DNA of 64,000 nucleotides from Clytia hemisphaerica. Lineage: Eukaryota > Cnidaria > Hydrozoa > Leptothecata > Clytiidae. The DNA is taken from the NCBI GenBank assembly GCA_902728285.1, contig CACVBU010000276.1:310001-374000 (forward strand), read 5' to 3'. Under the pieces are notes generated by a model, which saw nothing but the letters and a program-made list of their open reading frames with translations, was not told the DNA's origin and ran no database searches. Made by a program: the position numbers and the translations under genes. This document shows, one piece after another, positions 1 to 10,375 of the stretch (position 1 is the stretch's first letter; each line of letters begins with the position of its first letter).

Positions 1-10
1 TATTAGTATT

Positions 11-1453
11 CACAGGAAAAAATTTTCGATTTCCAAGGTTGGAAATTCAATATTTTTGGGTTGGAAATTTTGGTTTTATAATTGAAGGTTGGAAATTTGA
101 GCGATTACCTTAAGCTGATTTGGAAAACGTAAATTACCCATAGGTTTTGTAGAATAAACCAATGCCCTTGAAAAATCAAGTGAAAAAAACCCATGTAGAA
201 ATGACAATTTTCCAAGGCTGGTTGGAAAACATGACTTTTTGGGTGGGAAATTTTTATTTTCCAAACAGATTGGGAATTGAAAAAAAAGGTCAAAAATCGA
301 TGTGAAAATACATATTTTAGTAAATTTGATACCTCAAGTTGAAAAACTAGACTTTTTGGGTCGGAAATTTGTGTTTCTCCCAAACAGTTTGGAAAAAGTT
401 AAAAACCCATGTGGAAATTACATTTTTCTAAGATTGAGACCCTTTCTTGGAAAACTAGACTTTTTGGGTTGGAAATTTGTGTTTTTCCAAACAGTTTGGA
501 AAACGTTAAAAATCCATGTGGAAATTACGTTTTTCTAACCATTTTCTGCGCATGTCCTTGGGAAAACCACAAGCGATTTTTCGCTCAAAACTGTTTTGAT
601 GTATAGCTAACCTAGATATTAGGCTATAATGTGAGCAGTCAAGCTGTAAGTTTCCGTCAGGTGAGGCGTCTCTTCGGAGCGGCCTCGGTCAATCGCAGTG
701 AGTTCGCACAGTGAAGCACATAGGGTACTTGTGTCATAGTTTCAAATAGTACCCTGCTGAGCTGTGTGAGTGATCTAAGATCAACCACCTATTTGTGCGA
801 ACAATAACGAGAGATTGACCGGGAGCCATTGAGCCTAGGCTAGCGAGTGACTGTTCACAAAAACAAAAACCTTGTTTAAGATCTCTTTTCCACATCTCTG
901 CCATCACTTTTTGGATTTTGGCTTTTTTCAACCTGAATTTTTGAAATTTCCAACCTTGTTTAGCTTGGAATTTGGCTTTTTTCCAACTGAATTTACAAAA
1001 ATTCCAACCTTGTATTTCGGCTTTTTTCCACCTGGATTTTCGAAATTTCCAACCACCTTGTATTTCGGCATTTTTCAACCTAGATTTTCGAAAATTCCAA
1101 CCTTGTTTGGTTTGGATTTTGGCTTTTTTCCACCTGGATTTTTGAAAATTGCAACCTTGTTAAATTTGGATTTTGGCTTTTTTCCAACTGAATTTAAAAA
1201 AATTCCAACCTTGTTAAATTTGGATTTTGGCTTTTTTCAACCTGGATTTACGAAAATTCCAACCTTGTTAAATTTGGATTTTTGCTTTTTTCAACCTGGA
1301 TTTACGAAAATTCCAAGCCATGGAAAATGCAAAATTTCCAACCTTGGAGAATGTCCCACATTTTCAGGTTGGATTTTCCATTGGATTTTATCTTTTTTCC
1401 AACTAAGAAAACTTGAAATTTCCAACCTTGGAAATCGAAAATTTTTTCCTGTG
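11..1453. mobile_element. Large foldback element with terminal inverted repeats and tandem arrays on both arms
   Basis: The left end (CACAGGAAAAAATTTTCGAT and on to about 45) is matched in inverted orientation by the right end at about 1412-1453. The left half holds diverged repeats of roughly 109 bp (for example the ACTAGACTTTTTGGG segments at about 345 and 455). The right half holds a tandem array of about 54-bp units between roughly 950 and 1320 (core TTCCAACCTTGTT). A non-repetitive centre at 670-830 also folds back, with GGTCAATC opposite GATTGACC and AGGGTAC opposite GTACCCT. The long apparent reading frames here, rich in Phe, Pro and Leu, are translations of the array. Family not recognised; no clear target duplication. 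Confidence 0.75.
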
Positions 1454-1757
1454 ATTGTCCCCCTAAAACTTCAATGTTACTATTCTTCAACTGTATCTTC
1501 TAGTACTACTTGCTGAGATCCCCGAAAGAAAATAAATCTTATTTCTAGCAATGTCAGACGCACCTAATTAGTAAGTCTAGTAAGTATGCCGGGGGCCGTA
1601 ATCGGCGACAACCTAAAGGCTTTCGATAGCTATCTCCCCGAAGGTAGGGGAGGGCACCACTCTTTCTCCTTGGATTACTTTCTTGTAAGAAAGTGCTTGG
1701 CTTCCAACTAACAATTATCAATCTATCAGATAAGTGGATTGTTGAGAGTTTACTTAC
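1454..1757. other. Unassigned segment with small hairpins
   Basis: There is no supported exon. A relatively GC-rich block at 1586-1670 contains two short stem-loops (CCCC GAAGGTA GGGG near 1636-1650; ACTTTC TTGTAA GAAAGT near 1678-1694). It could be a repeat end, an untranslated region of the EGF gene or a small RNA. The sequence does not decide. Confidence 0.3.
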
Positions 1758-3327
1758 CTATACATGTGGTGTTATCTGTTGACAACCTCCATCCATTTCG
1801 ACAGCTGCATTTGTAAGAACCATCAGTATTGGAGCATATTTGTTGACAGTTGTGTGCGTTGTTCAATTTCGATGCACACTCGTTGATATCTTGAATTAAA
1901 GAAAATTATGAAACAATCTAGATTTATGCGGACCATACCAGCGGTCCGAAATTAATGCAATCACGCCTCCAGTTTTTGTTAATAAATATTTCACCCCATC
2001 ACATCTGCAAATCAGGACCCTCACTTATATGGTTGTTTTTGAAAGAAAACAGAATGAATAGACAAGCATGTCAGAAAGATGGAGCTCAGTCGGTTAGGAT
2101 TTAAATGAATGAGGCTGTAGTAAAACGAATATGTACCTGTACATTTCTTGCTTTTACCCACTCGTTCATAACCGTTTCGACAAGGACATTGGAAAGAACC
2201 TTTGGTATTTTTACATTTGGAATTGGGATCGTAGCAATGATGGCTATTTTCTTGACACTCGTCAATATCTAGAGAAAATTGAAGAGGTGATAATAGATTA
2301 TTGAGTGTAACTTTGAGGTGACTCTGTCTTTGTTAAACTTTGGTTCTTCAGGAGTCCTAATAACGCCACTCTAACATTCTTCTAATGAATACACGCTTTT
2401 TTATATAAGAATTCAGATTTCAGATTTAGAACAATAGGCCTATTGTTTTTAGAACAATAGAAAAATAAGAATAATGCTCACCCTCAGCCAAAGTGCACTA
2501 TTCTTATCAAGAAAAGTGTTTAGCGGAGGCAAATTTGTTGATGTGTAGATTTTGAATGGACCATCATAACCACTGACCTTTGGATATACCCTGGACACGA
2601 TCTCGGCCAAGAAAATTCTTTGATCGGAGATTTTGAAAGTGGTCACTTATGGTAGCACTAATCAATGTTGGTGAAAAAAAATTAATCGGAAAATTTCATT
2701 GAATTGCAAATTGACCCACTTGAGCAAGTGCTATCATTGGGGTTGCCACATCTCTAAAAATTCCGATCAAAGGTGGGTGGGTATAGCTTGGTCCAGGGTC
2801 CAGGGTAAATATAGGTCAGTGGCCATAACTTGTTCGTGCGATTGTAAGAATACAGAAGATGTTCTGTTCTTACCTACACAACGGCCATCGATCATTGTGA
2901 ACCCAACTCTACAAGAACACGAGAATTCCCCTGGATGATTTTGACACACTTCACCAGGTCCCCGACATGTTGTCTGACATTCATCAACATCTGAATGTGC
3001 AGAACATAATCTTGATAAGTTTTCATTGACTTTCTTAAAAACATCAGTCATGAAGGATTTTTGAGTATTCTCAAAAAGGGAAACAAAGTACGTTTCATGG
3101 TATGTATGCCTAAGTCAGTATAATGCATATATACTGTAAGTTGTTGATAATTATAAAATGAGTTTCAAATAAATTTGGTCTCTAGTTCTGTTTACCAACG
3201 ACTTTTTCATGAAAATGAAGAAAATTTATATTAAAAAAGTTACTGCTGTGGGCAAGAAACTTTTTACCTTCACAAATTTCTACTTTTCTGCTAAATTGTA
3301 TTTGTTGGTAGCCTGCAGCACATTGGC
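1758..3327 (-). CDS. EGF-like exons of a secreted PLAT/EGF protein (downstream part)
   Basis: Four minus-strand exons with AG acceptors and GT donors all begin and end in phase 1, so they splice without breaking frame: 3327-3268 (Cys-containing linker, GQCAAGYQ...EICE), 2990-2874 (39 codons), 2268-2137 and 1889-1758 (44 codons each). The last three are EGF-like domains with the six-Cys pattern. They begin DVDEC, DIDEC and DINEC, the calcium-binding EGF consensus, as in fibulin, fibrillin and hemicentin families. The product would be extracellular. The exon train starts in phase 1, so it needs an upstream exon, and the PLAT exons at 4795-6175 are the natural source. No stop codon was found before the foldback at 1-1453, so the 3' end may lie left of the window. 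Introns carry a MITE at 2392-2519. Confidence 0.85.
2392..2519. mobile_element. MITE, TA-duplication family with CACGC ends (intronic copy)
   Basis: Starts TA|CACGCTTTTTTATATAAGAA and ends near ATTCTTATC..AAGTG|T. The interior (CAATAGGCCTATTG and the CTCACCCTCAGCCAAAG segment) matches the copy at 11030-11182 in inverted orientation. TA flanks suggest a Tc1/mariner-type source. It lies between two EGF exons. Confidence 0.65.
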
Positions 3328-3751
3328 CTAAAAAATAGTTAAGGAGAAAATGTAAGTAAAAAAACCTTAGTAGGCATCAAGTGTAACCTGAACCTGATCA
3401 ACTCAATCCCATTCCATTTATGCGTGTGTTTTCGATCCGACAGTTCGAAACTTTATTTATAAAATTTTGCTTTCTGATTCTGTAGTTCGTGTCGATAACA
3501 GTATAGGAATTTGAGCTCGACCCTACATAGCTAATATTGATGTTGAAACGTAAACTCGTTTAATCAGCTTTCAAAACTCTTCGAAACAACAAAATATATA
3601 TTGATTTTCAGTCTTTTTCACTTGTAGATCAAAATGAGTATTAGAAACGTTGAAAGATTTAATATAAGTTTGAAGGCTGTTAGAGGATATTGTCCCCAAT
3701 ATATTCGTGACAAAGATTTAGATCGCCTCATGAGCTAGAGATAAAGTATTA

Positions 3752-4122
3752 CACGTTTTTTTTTAAGAAACTAGTTTTACCAAGCAGCCTCAATGTTTCT
3801 TAAGAAATCGGCCTTTTGAGCCTTAAATGTTTCTTACATGCTTCTAAACTTTGCCAAGCTTAAAGGACGCGTGTCGATAATACAATAGTCTAATTGACTA
3901 ATCTACGGTACTTTCCTATCTTCTATATTGATTTTCTGACTTTCTCAAGTGTTTATAACTGTTATGTATGTATATTTCTGGAACCTTGATTGGAAGGTTC
4001 TTAAAAAAAAAACGAGTTAAAAAATGCTATTTTCTCATTCTCAGCCTCAGCATGTTTCTTAGTTTTTAGACATTCTGAGCCTCATGTTTCTTAAAAGTGT
4101 GTTTCTTAAAAAAAAAAACGTG
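3752..4122. mobile_element. MITE, CACG-ended TA-duplication family
   Basis: TA|CACGTTTTTTTTTAAGAA at the left is mirrored by TTCTTAAAAAAAAAAAACGTG|TA at the right. The interior has repeated GTTTCTTA and GAGGCT-like words. It sits between the PLAT and EGF exons, where a coding exon is missing. Confidence 0.65.
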
Positions 4123-4794
4123 TACTGCGTTAACACAATATCCAAGATTTTGTATGTACCATCGAATTAATCGAATCCAAGGTAGGGCCCTTATCTACTA
4201 GCATATTTCCCTAGGTTAAAACTTCATCGAAAGTTCCATCAATGGCTGGCTTTTCGTACTTACGAGCAATAATCTCCTTTTGATGATGGACTTCTTTATT
4301 ATTTTTGAAGGTTCTGTGGAAGAATGCACGGTATGTTGAAGCGTTTATACCAACATCAATCTATGGTTGCAACGTGAAAAGTAACTAAACATACCGTAGA
4401 GAACATTCAAAGCCCTCCAGAAGTAAGCAAGAAGTCATCCCTTTGTTTTCTTGTTTTCTTGTTTTCGGTCCTCTTCGTTTACTTGTATCCCCGTTGTATC
4501 ATATCAGATAGCTCAAATTCTATTCCGTATCGTTGAAGGGAAAATTTTCAAGGAGTCGTATAGGCCCTCAATATCATTCTAGATTAAAAAAAAGTGCCAT
4601 TGATTGGATCTGGCACACACCCAGAATGGCTCCGTGGGTTATCGTTACATTAAAGGCTAACTTCCACTTCCATTTCTCGCCATTGTAGTCAGCTTCTTTA
4701 GAGCCTGTCATCTTCTTTAGGTCTTCTTACAATAAGCCATCAGTATGCTAAACTCATACGTACTTATGTTAATAATTGTCTGAAAAACTCTTAC

Positions 4795-6175
4795 ATATGA
4801 CAATCTCCAATGATCCAGGTATGAGCCATCCTGAACCACTCTGACATTGACACCTGTCAAGCGACCAATATTTTTTGTTTCGTACCGAAGTTGATCATAC
4901 CTATAATAAAAGAAATTTCAATGAAACCCCTGTTGTCTTTTTATCAAGTTTTATTTTACTACAAATTTCCGTTTTTAAAGAATTCGAGGACAGTTTTATC
5001 CATTTCTGCTGTAAACTTTACCAGGCAAGGGAGATATGATCTGTACTACATTTTTGACGGCAGATTGAATCTAGTGAATCTTCTTTTCTTCGTGCTACGA
5101 AATATTGCAGTAAATGTTACTTTGAATTCAGCGTTTGTTTGAAACTCCACTACGACTGCGCGAACTCGTGTAGATTCCATTCTAGCCCTTAGGGCTTATA
5201 CAACATCATTACCAACCCAATTCGCTGACAAACTTTCTACGCTTGGCTGGCTCACACACGCCCTAATTTTCCTGCGGTATCACTCTAAACCCATTTACAT
5301 AAACTTACCTGATATTCAAACGGCGAATTGACGGCTGTACACACTAAATTTCTGAAGGAGCGGGCCATTTTCCCATCGAAGTGGAATAGTAGCCGGCCCT
5401 CAATCGGGTTCAATTGCTCTTACCTGCTGCTAACACTGATGAAATAATTCCATTTGATAATTATCCAAAACAACGGCTGGGGTACCTCCCGCATCGGAAA
5501 TCCGTCAGGTGAGATTCCATAGGTCTAAATCTTCCAAATGTTTAAAATGTTCCCGAACTTCAGAGCTTTACTCTGCAGGAATAAAATTTTTACAGACAGA
5601 ACTTAAACTTACTCATTATTTTCGAATCGATCACGGTAATCACCTATATATCTTTCCCACTGTCCAACTCTGACATCACCAACCAATTGTATCTCAACAA
5701 ATTCATCTGTACCAGCGAAAAGTGAACTTGATGTCTTCACGCCCAAATTGTACACTGAAAATGACCACGGAAATATCTTTCTTCATAACGAAATTCAAAC
5801 TTCTCATTTAACCTTAGTTTCGACAGTCAATTTTTTATGACCAACATTTCTTAATGAGTTCTCTCAATTGAGTTTTAAAGGGATGTTACTTGAAGCTTCT
5901 GACATCCTGAGACAGATGCTCCTTATTCTACTTGCTGCGGTTTTGTAGAGGTACTGCAATTCAAGTAGACGATGATTCTTTTGATATTATACGATTATAT
6001 TATCTTTAAATATCATTAGCATGTTTCGTCAAGGCTGACACCCCAATAACAAAGAAAAACTTAAAACTGTATTGTCATTCAAAGTTTCTAGCCACTTACC
6101 CATGTTTCCTACAGTTGTACCGGTACCAAGGGCACTGGCCAGTATTGAACATAAAATTGTTATTCCAACTTGCAT
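4795..6175 (-). CDS. Signal peptide and PLAT/LH2 domain exons (5' part of the PLAT/EGF gene)
   Basis: Exon 1 (6175-6100) starts at ATG and encodes MQVGITILCSILASALG, a typical signal peptide, ending in phase 1. Exon 2 (5754-5613; phase 1 to 2) encodes the first half of a PLAT/LH2 beta-sandwich: VYNLGVKTSSSLFAGTDEF, then VEIQLVGD and, after a spacer, DRFEN. Exon 3 (4900-4795; phase 2 to 0) continues with NIGRLTGVNVRVVQDGS and DHWRLSY, the conserved Asp and Trp region of PLAT. Splicing gives one open frame of 108 residues. PLAT domains bind lipids or proteins and occur in lipoxygenases, polycystins and many secreted invertebrate proteins. The final PLAT strand and a phase 0-to-1 exon joining to the EGF exons at 3327 were not found; the gap 3328-4794 contains a MITE at 3751-4123. 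The join to the EGF exons is inferred from order, strand and secretion. Confidence 0.85.
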
Positions 6176-6408
6176 CTCCTTAGATATGATGTGGACTCTT
6201 TTATTGATTTTTTGATATTCTATAAGGACCCTATAAGGAATGTTGAATCCGTCTTTTTTGTCGTCTCTAACTAGCGGACATTTATCCGTACCCCCAGTGG
6301 TATTTGTTAATTAGAGATTCCAATGTACTCGATTTCTGGCCTCTATTCTTTGCGCTGGCTTCAAGGAGATGCTACAACACCCCCGTTCATAAAGAGAAAC
6401 TTTATTAT

Positions 6409-6834
6409 CTTATCAGCCCTTTTTACTCCGGCCCTTATTGGCGTTATTTTTTGGCTCGTTGCGTAATAAGGGCCGATGTTAAAAGGGCCGGCGTAAAAAA
6501 GGACCAAAATTTTTCAATTTTTACCTAAAAGCGGCGTTAATTGTTGACCATTTTTTCTCAATTTAAAGGATTTTAGGCATAATTAAAGAATGAAAACTAT
6601 CCATTTTTTTACTCTATATCCAAAACTTCACGGAAATCAATGATTATCAATGAAATTTTCAACAGTTTAATACTGAAAGATGACAATTTAATTTAAATTT
6701 TAGTTAATACTAACTGTTTTGAAGCCTGAATAGCGATTTTTACAAGTTTTGCCGTTATTTACGGCCCTAATTGGCGTAAGCCCAAAATTAGGCTGTGGCG
6801 GAATAAAGGCCGGTGTTAAATTAGGGCCGATAAG
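6409..6834. mobile_element. MITE with GC-rich terminal inverted repeats
   Basis: The left end CTTATCAGCCCTTTTTACTC plus CCGGCCCTTATTGGCG is matched in inverted orientation by CGGAATAAAGGCCGG..GGGCCGATAAG at the right, over about 45 bp. The interior is AT-rich and non-coding. No transposase frame. Confidence 0.6.
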
Positions 6835-7229
6835 GTGACCTCTAATATTCTGTATTCCGCAGTCTAAGTTAGAAAATTCGTCCCAAACGGGAAAAATACC
6901 CCCTATCTAAAAAATTTGACTTAAGATTTCATCCCCGCCATTCGAAATTCAATGTAAAAAAACTGCACTCCAAAACCATCCCAAATGGATTTTTTTAAGC
7001 TTGGAACAATAGAATTTCTATCCAAATTGGGATTTGATATAAATTTTATCCCCGCTGTGGGAAAAACTTCTACCGGGGCTGTGAAAAGGGGTGTACCAAT
7101 ATTTCATATGCTTAAAAAAACATCCAAAAGCCTAGCCATAGCTGCTATCATTGAGAATATCCTGATACTTTTTTGAATCGTTCATCCTGGGTTACTGGAA
7201 TTCATGCGGCAAATTTGTCGATCGATCAC

Positions 7230-7345
7230 CAAAAAGACTGCTCTCGATTAGATTTGAACTCGATTATGTTCCAGGTTCAACGACTATTTGTACTGGCTGC
7301 GTTTTGACACGCATCAGCCATAGAACCCCTTGGTCACGAAGATAC
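7230..7345 (-). repeat. Possible tRNA-derived SINE remnant
   Basis: On the minus strand, GTGACCAAGGGGTTCTATGG resembles a class II tRNA A box and GAGTTCAAATC resembles a B box. Stems do not pair as in a functional tRNA, so this is read as SINE-derived debris, possibly related to the segment at 19805-19890. Confidence 0.35.
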
Positions 7346-9769
7346 AACCACACTACACTACTAACCCACACATTAGCAAGAACTCGATAGAAATTTAATT
7401 TTCCCAAATTCTACTGGCGTCTTCCTCTTTATTTAAACTGATATGGAAGGTGTGAAAATCCTTTTGTAAATAAAGAGTCGTAAAATACAAAGCCCTGTAC
7501 CAATGAATATGCAATGTAATCCCAGCCCTTTTCATCGCTTCGGGTACAGTAAAATGAAGAAAAGCGAAATTTCAGAAGTTTTGTAGATGAAAAGCCATCG
7601 TGTTTTCTTTCTCAGTTATTGTTCAAATACAACCAATTGATCAGCTGCTCTAACACTTACAAGCTAAAACCCGAGCATCGTCAAGTGTTCGGCAAACAAC
7701 CAGACTAACTTTCGGTGGATTGAATGCCATCATTTTATAAGCAATTTTTTATCCTTCATTCAGCACTTGTGTCCTTAAAACAATGTCCAAACTCAAGCCC
7801 TAAGTATTTCAAGGGTCTGGATGAAATTCAAAATGCTTGCCAATACCAAAATAATTGTCATCTGATCTTATAATATTTCAGTTACTTTGGACAGCGATAG
7901 GTTGTTTTGGGATGCTTAATTTCGTGCTGCTCTGCAATCCCAGGGTCGGGTAGCTTAGTTGCTTATAGATAAATTGTATATTTCATAATGATATTTATAT
8001 GGTCTTGTTCACTTTTTCGTGTGAATTTTACCGCGTAACAATCCACAAACAAGATTTTTATAAGAACGTTCAAAATTTTTGAAGCTTTCAGGTGTTCTTA
8101 ACATTTAAGGCTGAAAATATGAGAATTTTTGTGTAGTTTTCCAAGGGATGGTTGAGTGTTTTAGAGTCTGCAAAGCCTTGAAATGTTATTGACATATTTT
8201 TGGTCATCTGTGCCTTATGTTCTTATATAGTTTGCTCTTATAAAAAAACGTTTAGTCCTTTTTTTTAAACGTAACATCGCGCTTTTTGTCACGTTGAGTT
8301 ATATTACGTGTGTTTCATTGAGTTAAAAAGGCTGTGTATTTTACAAGTCCCAATTGTTGAAAAATATATTTCCACACATTTCAACATTTATTGCACGCGA
8401 TCTTCGTCTTTCGCTGCTAAGCTACTTTTAAAAATCGGGGTTGGTAGCTTTAGTATTATTTGCTAATTTTCTCCCAAAACCTCGAGTCTCTAGGCTGAAT
8501 CGCTAGCTTTTGCAAATCACAACGTTGTTTAAGGAATTTTCAGGGTCTCATAGGGAATGATGATTTTGCCAAATCTTTCAAGTGCAGGAAGAATGCCACT
8601 ACCTAGGTGTCTGATACGAAGGTGCAGAGTAGGTCCAGAAAGAAGAGGATGCTCGTGCTCTAAACCATCAGTAAGCACCATTTATTGGATATTGTCTCAA
8701 ATAGTTTCTTTTATTTTTAGCAATTGAACATTTTCATATCGGGCAGGGTTATTTTTAGTATCACAAATATTTTTAGTACCACAAACATTTAGTATCAAAT
8801 ATTATATTTAATTAAGTAATTTGATTCCCAAGTTTTATATCAGGTTTAAGTTCAGCAACTTGTAAATTAACCAAACCAACTTATTTGGTTTAATGATTTG
8901 CTATGCAAACTGTTTCAATTAAAATTTGTGTTTACTTTACATGTTGTTTCACAGACTCTAGACAATATCCAGAACCATAATGTATACTTAGTGCGAACGG
9001 CCTTCCCGCCGACTTTTCCAATGCCCTTAAACATTGCCACTGGGGGGAAGGGGGGAGTGAAATTTATATTCTACCCTTGTCTCACAATTTTTGTCCATGA
9101 TTGTAGATTCTTTAAAATCTATTTTATTTGATTTCAATATTTCAGCCCTTCGAAAAACTTCATTTTTGTGTCAAACTATCGCACTTATCTAGCCGGTCTT
9201 AGTTAGTTCACTGGAATTGTTCAAGTTTTCATTCATAAAGGTAAAGGGCATATTGAACAAAAGTCATCCAAGCTTTATTTTACCGTATTATTATTTTCAT
9301 CCAAAATTGCAAGAGGAAATTATCGACAAGTTCCTGTCTTAAGAGTGCAGCGAGTAGCTGAAGGCCCCGGGCGTGGGGAGCACTTAGGCAAAATGGGTGA
9401 CGGGTAGGTGGAACTATAAGGGTCCCTTTTCACTATTAAAATTTCCTTTATAGTGTACAAAAACCATGAAAAAGGAATTCAGACCAAAAAGGTCCCAAAT
9501 CGAGAAAATTTAAAAAGGGTCATAAATCCTTATAAATTCGATTCAAAATCTATTAATTTTTTCTAAGAACTTGGGGGAAAAAGTCTCTAAGGTTGTAAAA
9601 CCGTCTAAAATTGGACAAAAATTTCATATTACGGTCTCTCTTGAACTTTAGTACGGAACTGGGGCTTACTTTATCGAGATTTCAGTAGAACGGTTAAAGT
9701 TTAAGGGCTGATAATAAGAAGAAATAAAAGTTTTAAACATAAAATTTATCTTCAAATTTACATAATAAT

Positions 9770-9825
9770 AAATTCAAAAAAAACAAAAAATAAAAAAAAA
9801 AACAAAAAAAAAAAAAAAAAACACA
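9770..9825. repeat. A-rich low-complexity tract
   Basis: Runs of A broken by single T or C bases. No other signal. Confidence 0.8.
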
Positions 9826-10375
9826 AATATATTTCATGCAGCACCACAGAAGAACATTGTCATTCAAAAATAAGTTCAAATTTACAAATTATACAATATT
9901 TAACCTGAAATCTACCTAAAGTTTCGGTTATTAAGCGATTTGTTTGTAAGAAAATAGGTACGAAAGTTGGCCTACCCTGTCCTTGCTTTAATACTTCAAA
10001 AAGTTATCATGACTTCCTGGTTGGTTTTATTCTTAACGTCTCTTGTAAACCCATTCCGTTTTAATTATTTTAGTAGATTAGTTATAAGTGTTTTTCCAAA
10101 TTTAAAGTGCAACCACTATTCAATATTCTAAAATTCTAAGAAAATATTTGTTTTAAACTTTCAAAATTAAGTGCATCATATTTAGTATTATATACTTTTT
10201 TTTAAATTTTCAAGGTTTCGTTAAAATAACATCTATTTACAGTACTTCAATTTTGTATCTCAATAATTATTCTTCAATTGAAGTTTCCCATTTTCATTTT
10301 TGACTGTTTTCCATATTGAGTGCGAGATTAAGGTTCGTTTTAGTTATTCACATTTTCCATTGTTTCTGTCGTTTC

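Larger units (their letters stand above)
6176..10375. other. Intergenic region, mostly repeats
   Basis: This lies between the 5' end of the PLAT/EGF gene and the 3' end of the 14-exon gene, both on the minus strand. It holds a MITE at 6409-6834, a diverged CACCCC-family copy at about 6855-7094, a tRNA-like repeat near 7230-7345, partial CACG-family MITE pieces around 8055-8250 (TTTTTATAAGAACG / ATAAAAAAACG), and an A-rich low-complexity stretch at 9770-9825. No coding exon could be supported. Confidence 0.5.

Noticed and set aside
872-1516. A 214-codon open frame rich in Phe, Pro, Leu and Asn
   Set aside because: It is a translation of the 54-bp tandem units on the right arm of the foldback; the period is exactly 18 codons and there is no start or splice context.
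5310-5405. Minus-strand segment reading GKMARSFRNLVCTAVNSPF before a GTAAG
   Set aside because: It lies in the intron between PLAT exons 2 and 3, which already join perfectly in phase 2, and no suitable phase-2 acceptor was found.
8540-8675. Possible exon bounded by TTTTCAG and a GTAAGC donor on the plus strand, or its minus-strand frame EHEHPLLSGPT...
   Set aside because: The plus-strand frames contain stops. The minus-strand frame lacks a matching donor and shows no family resemblance or neighbouring exons.
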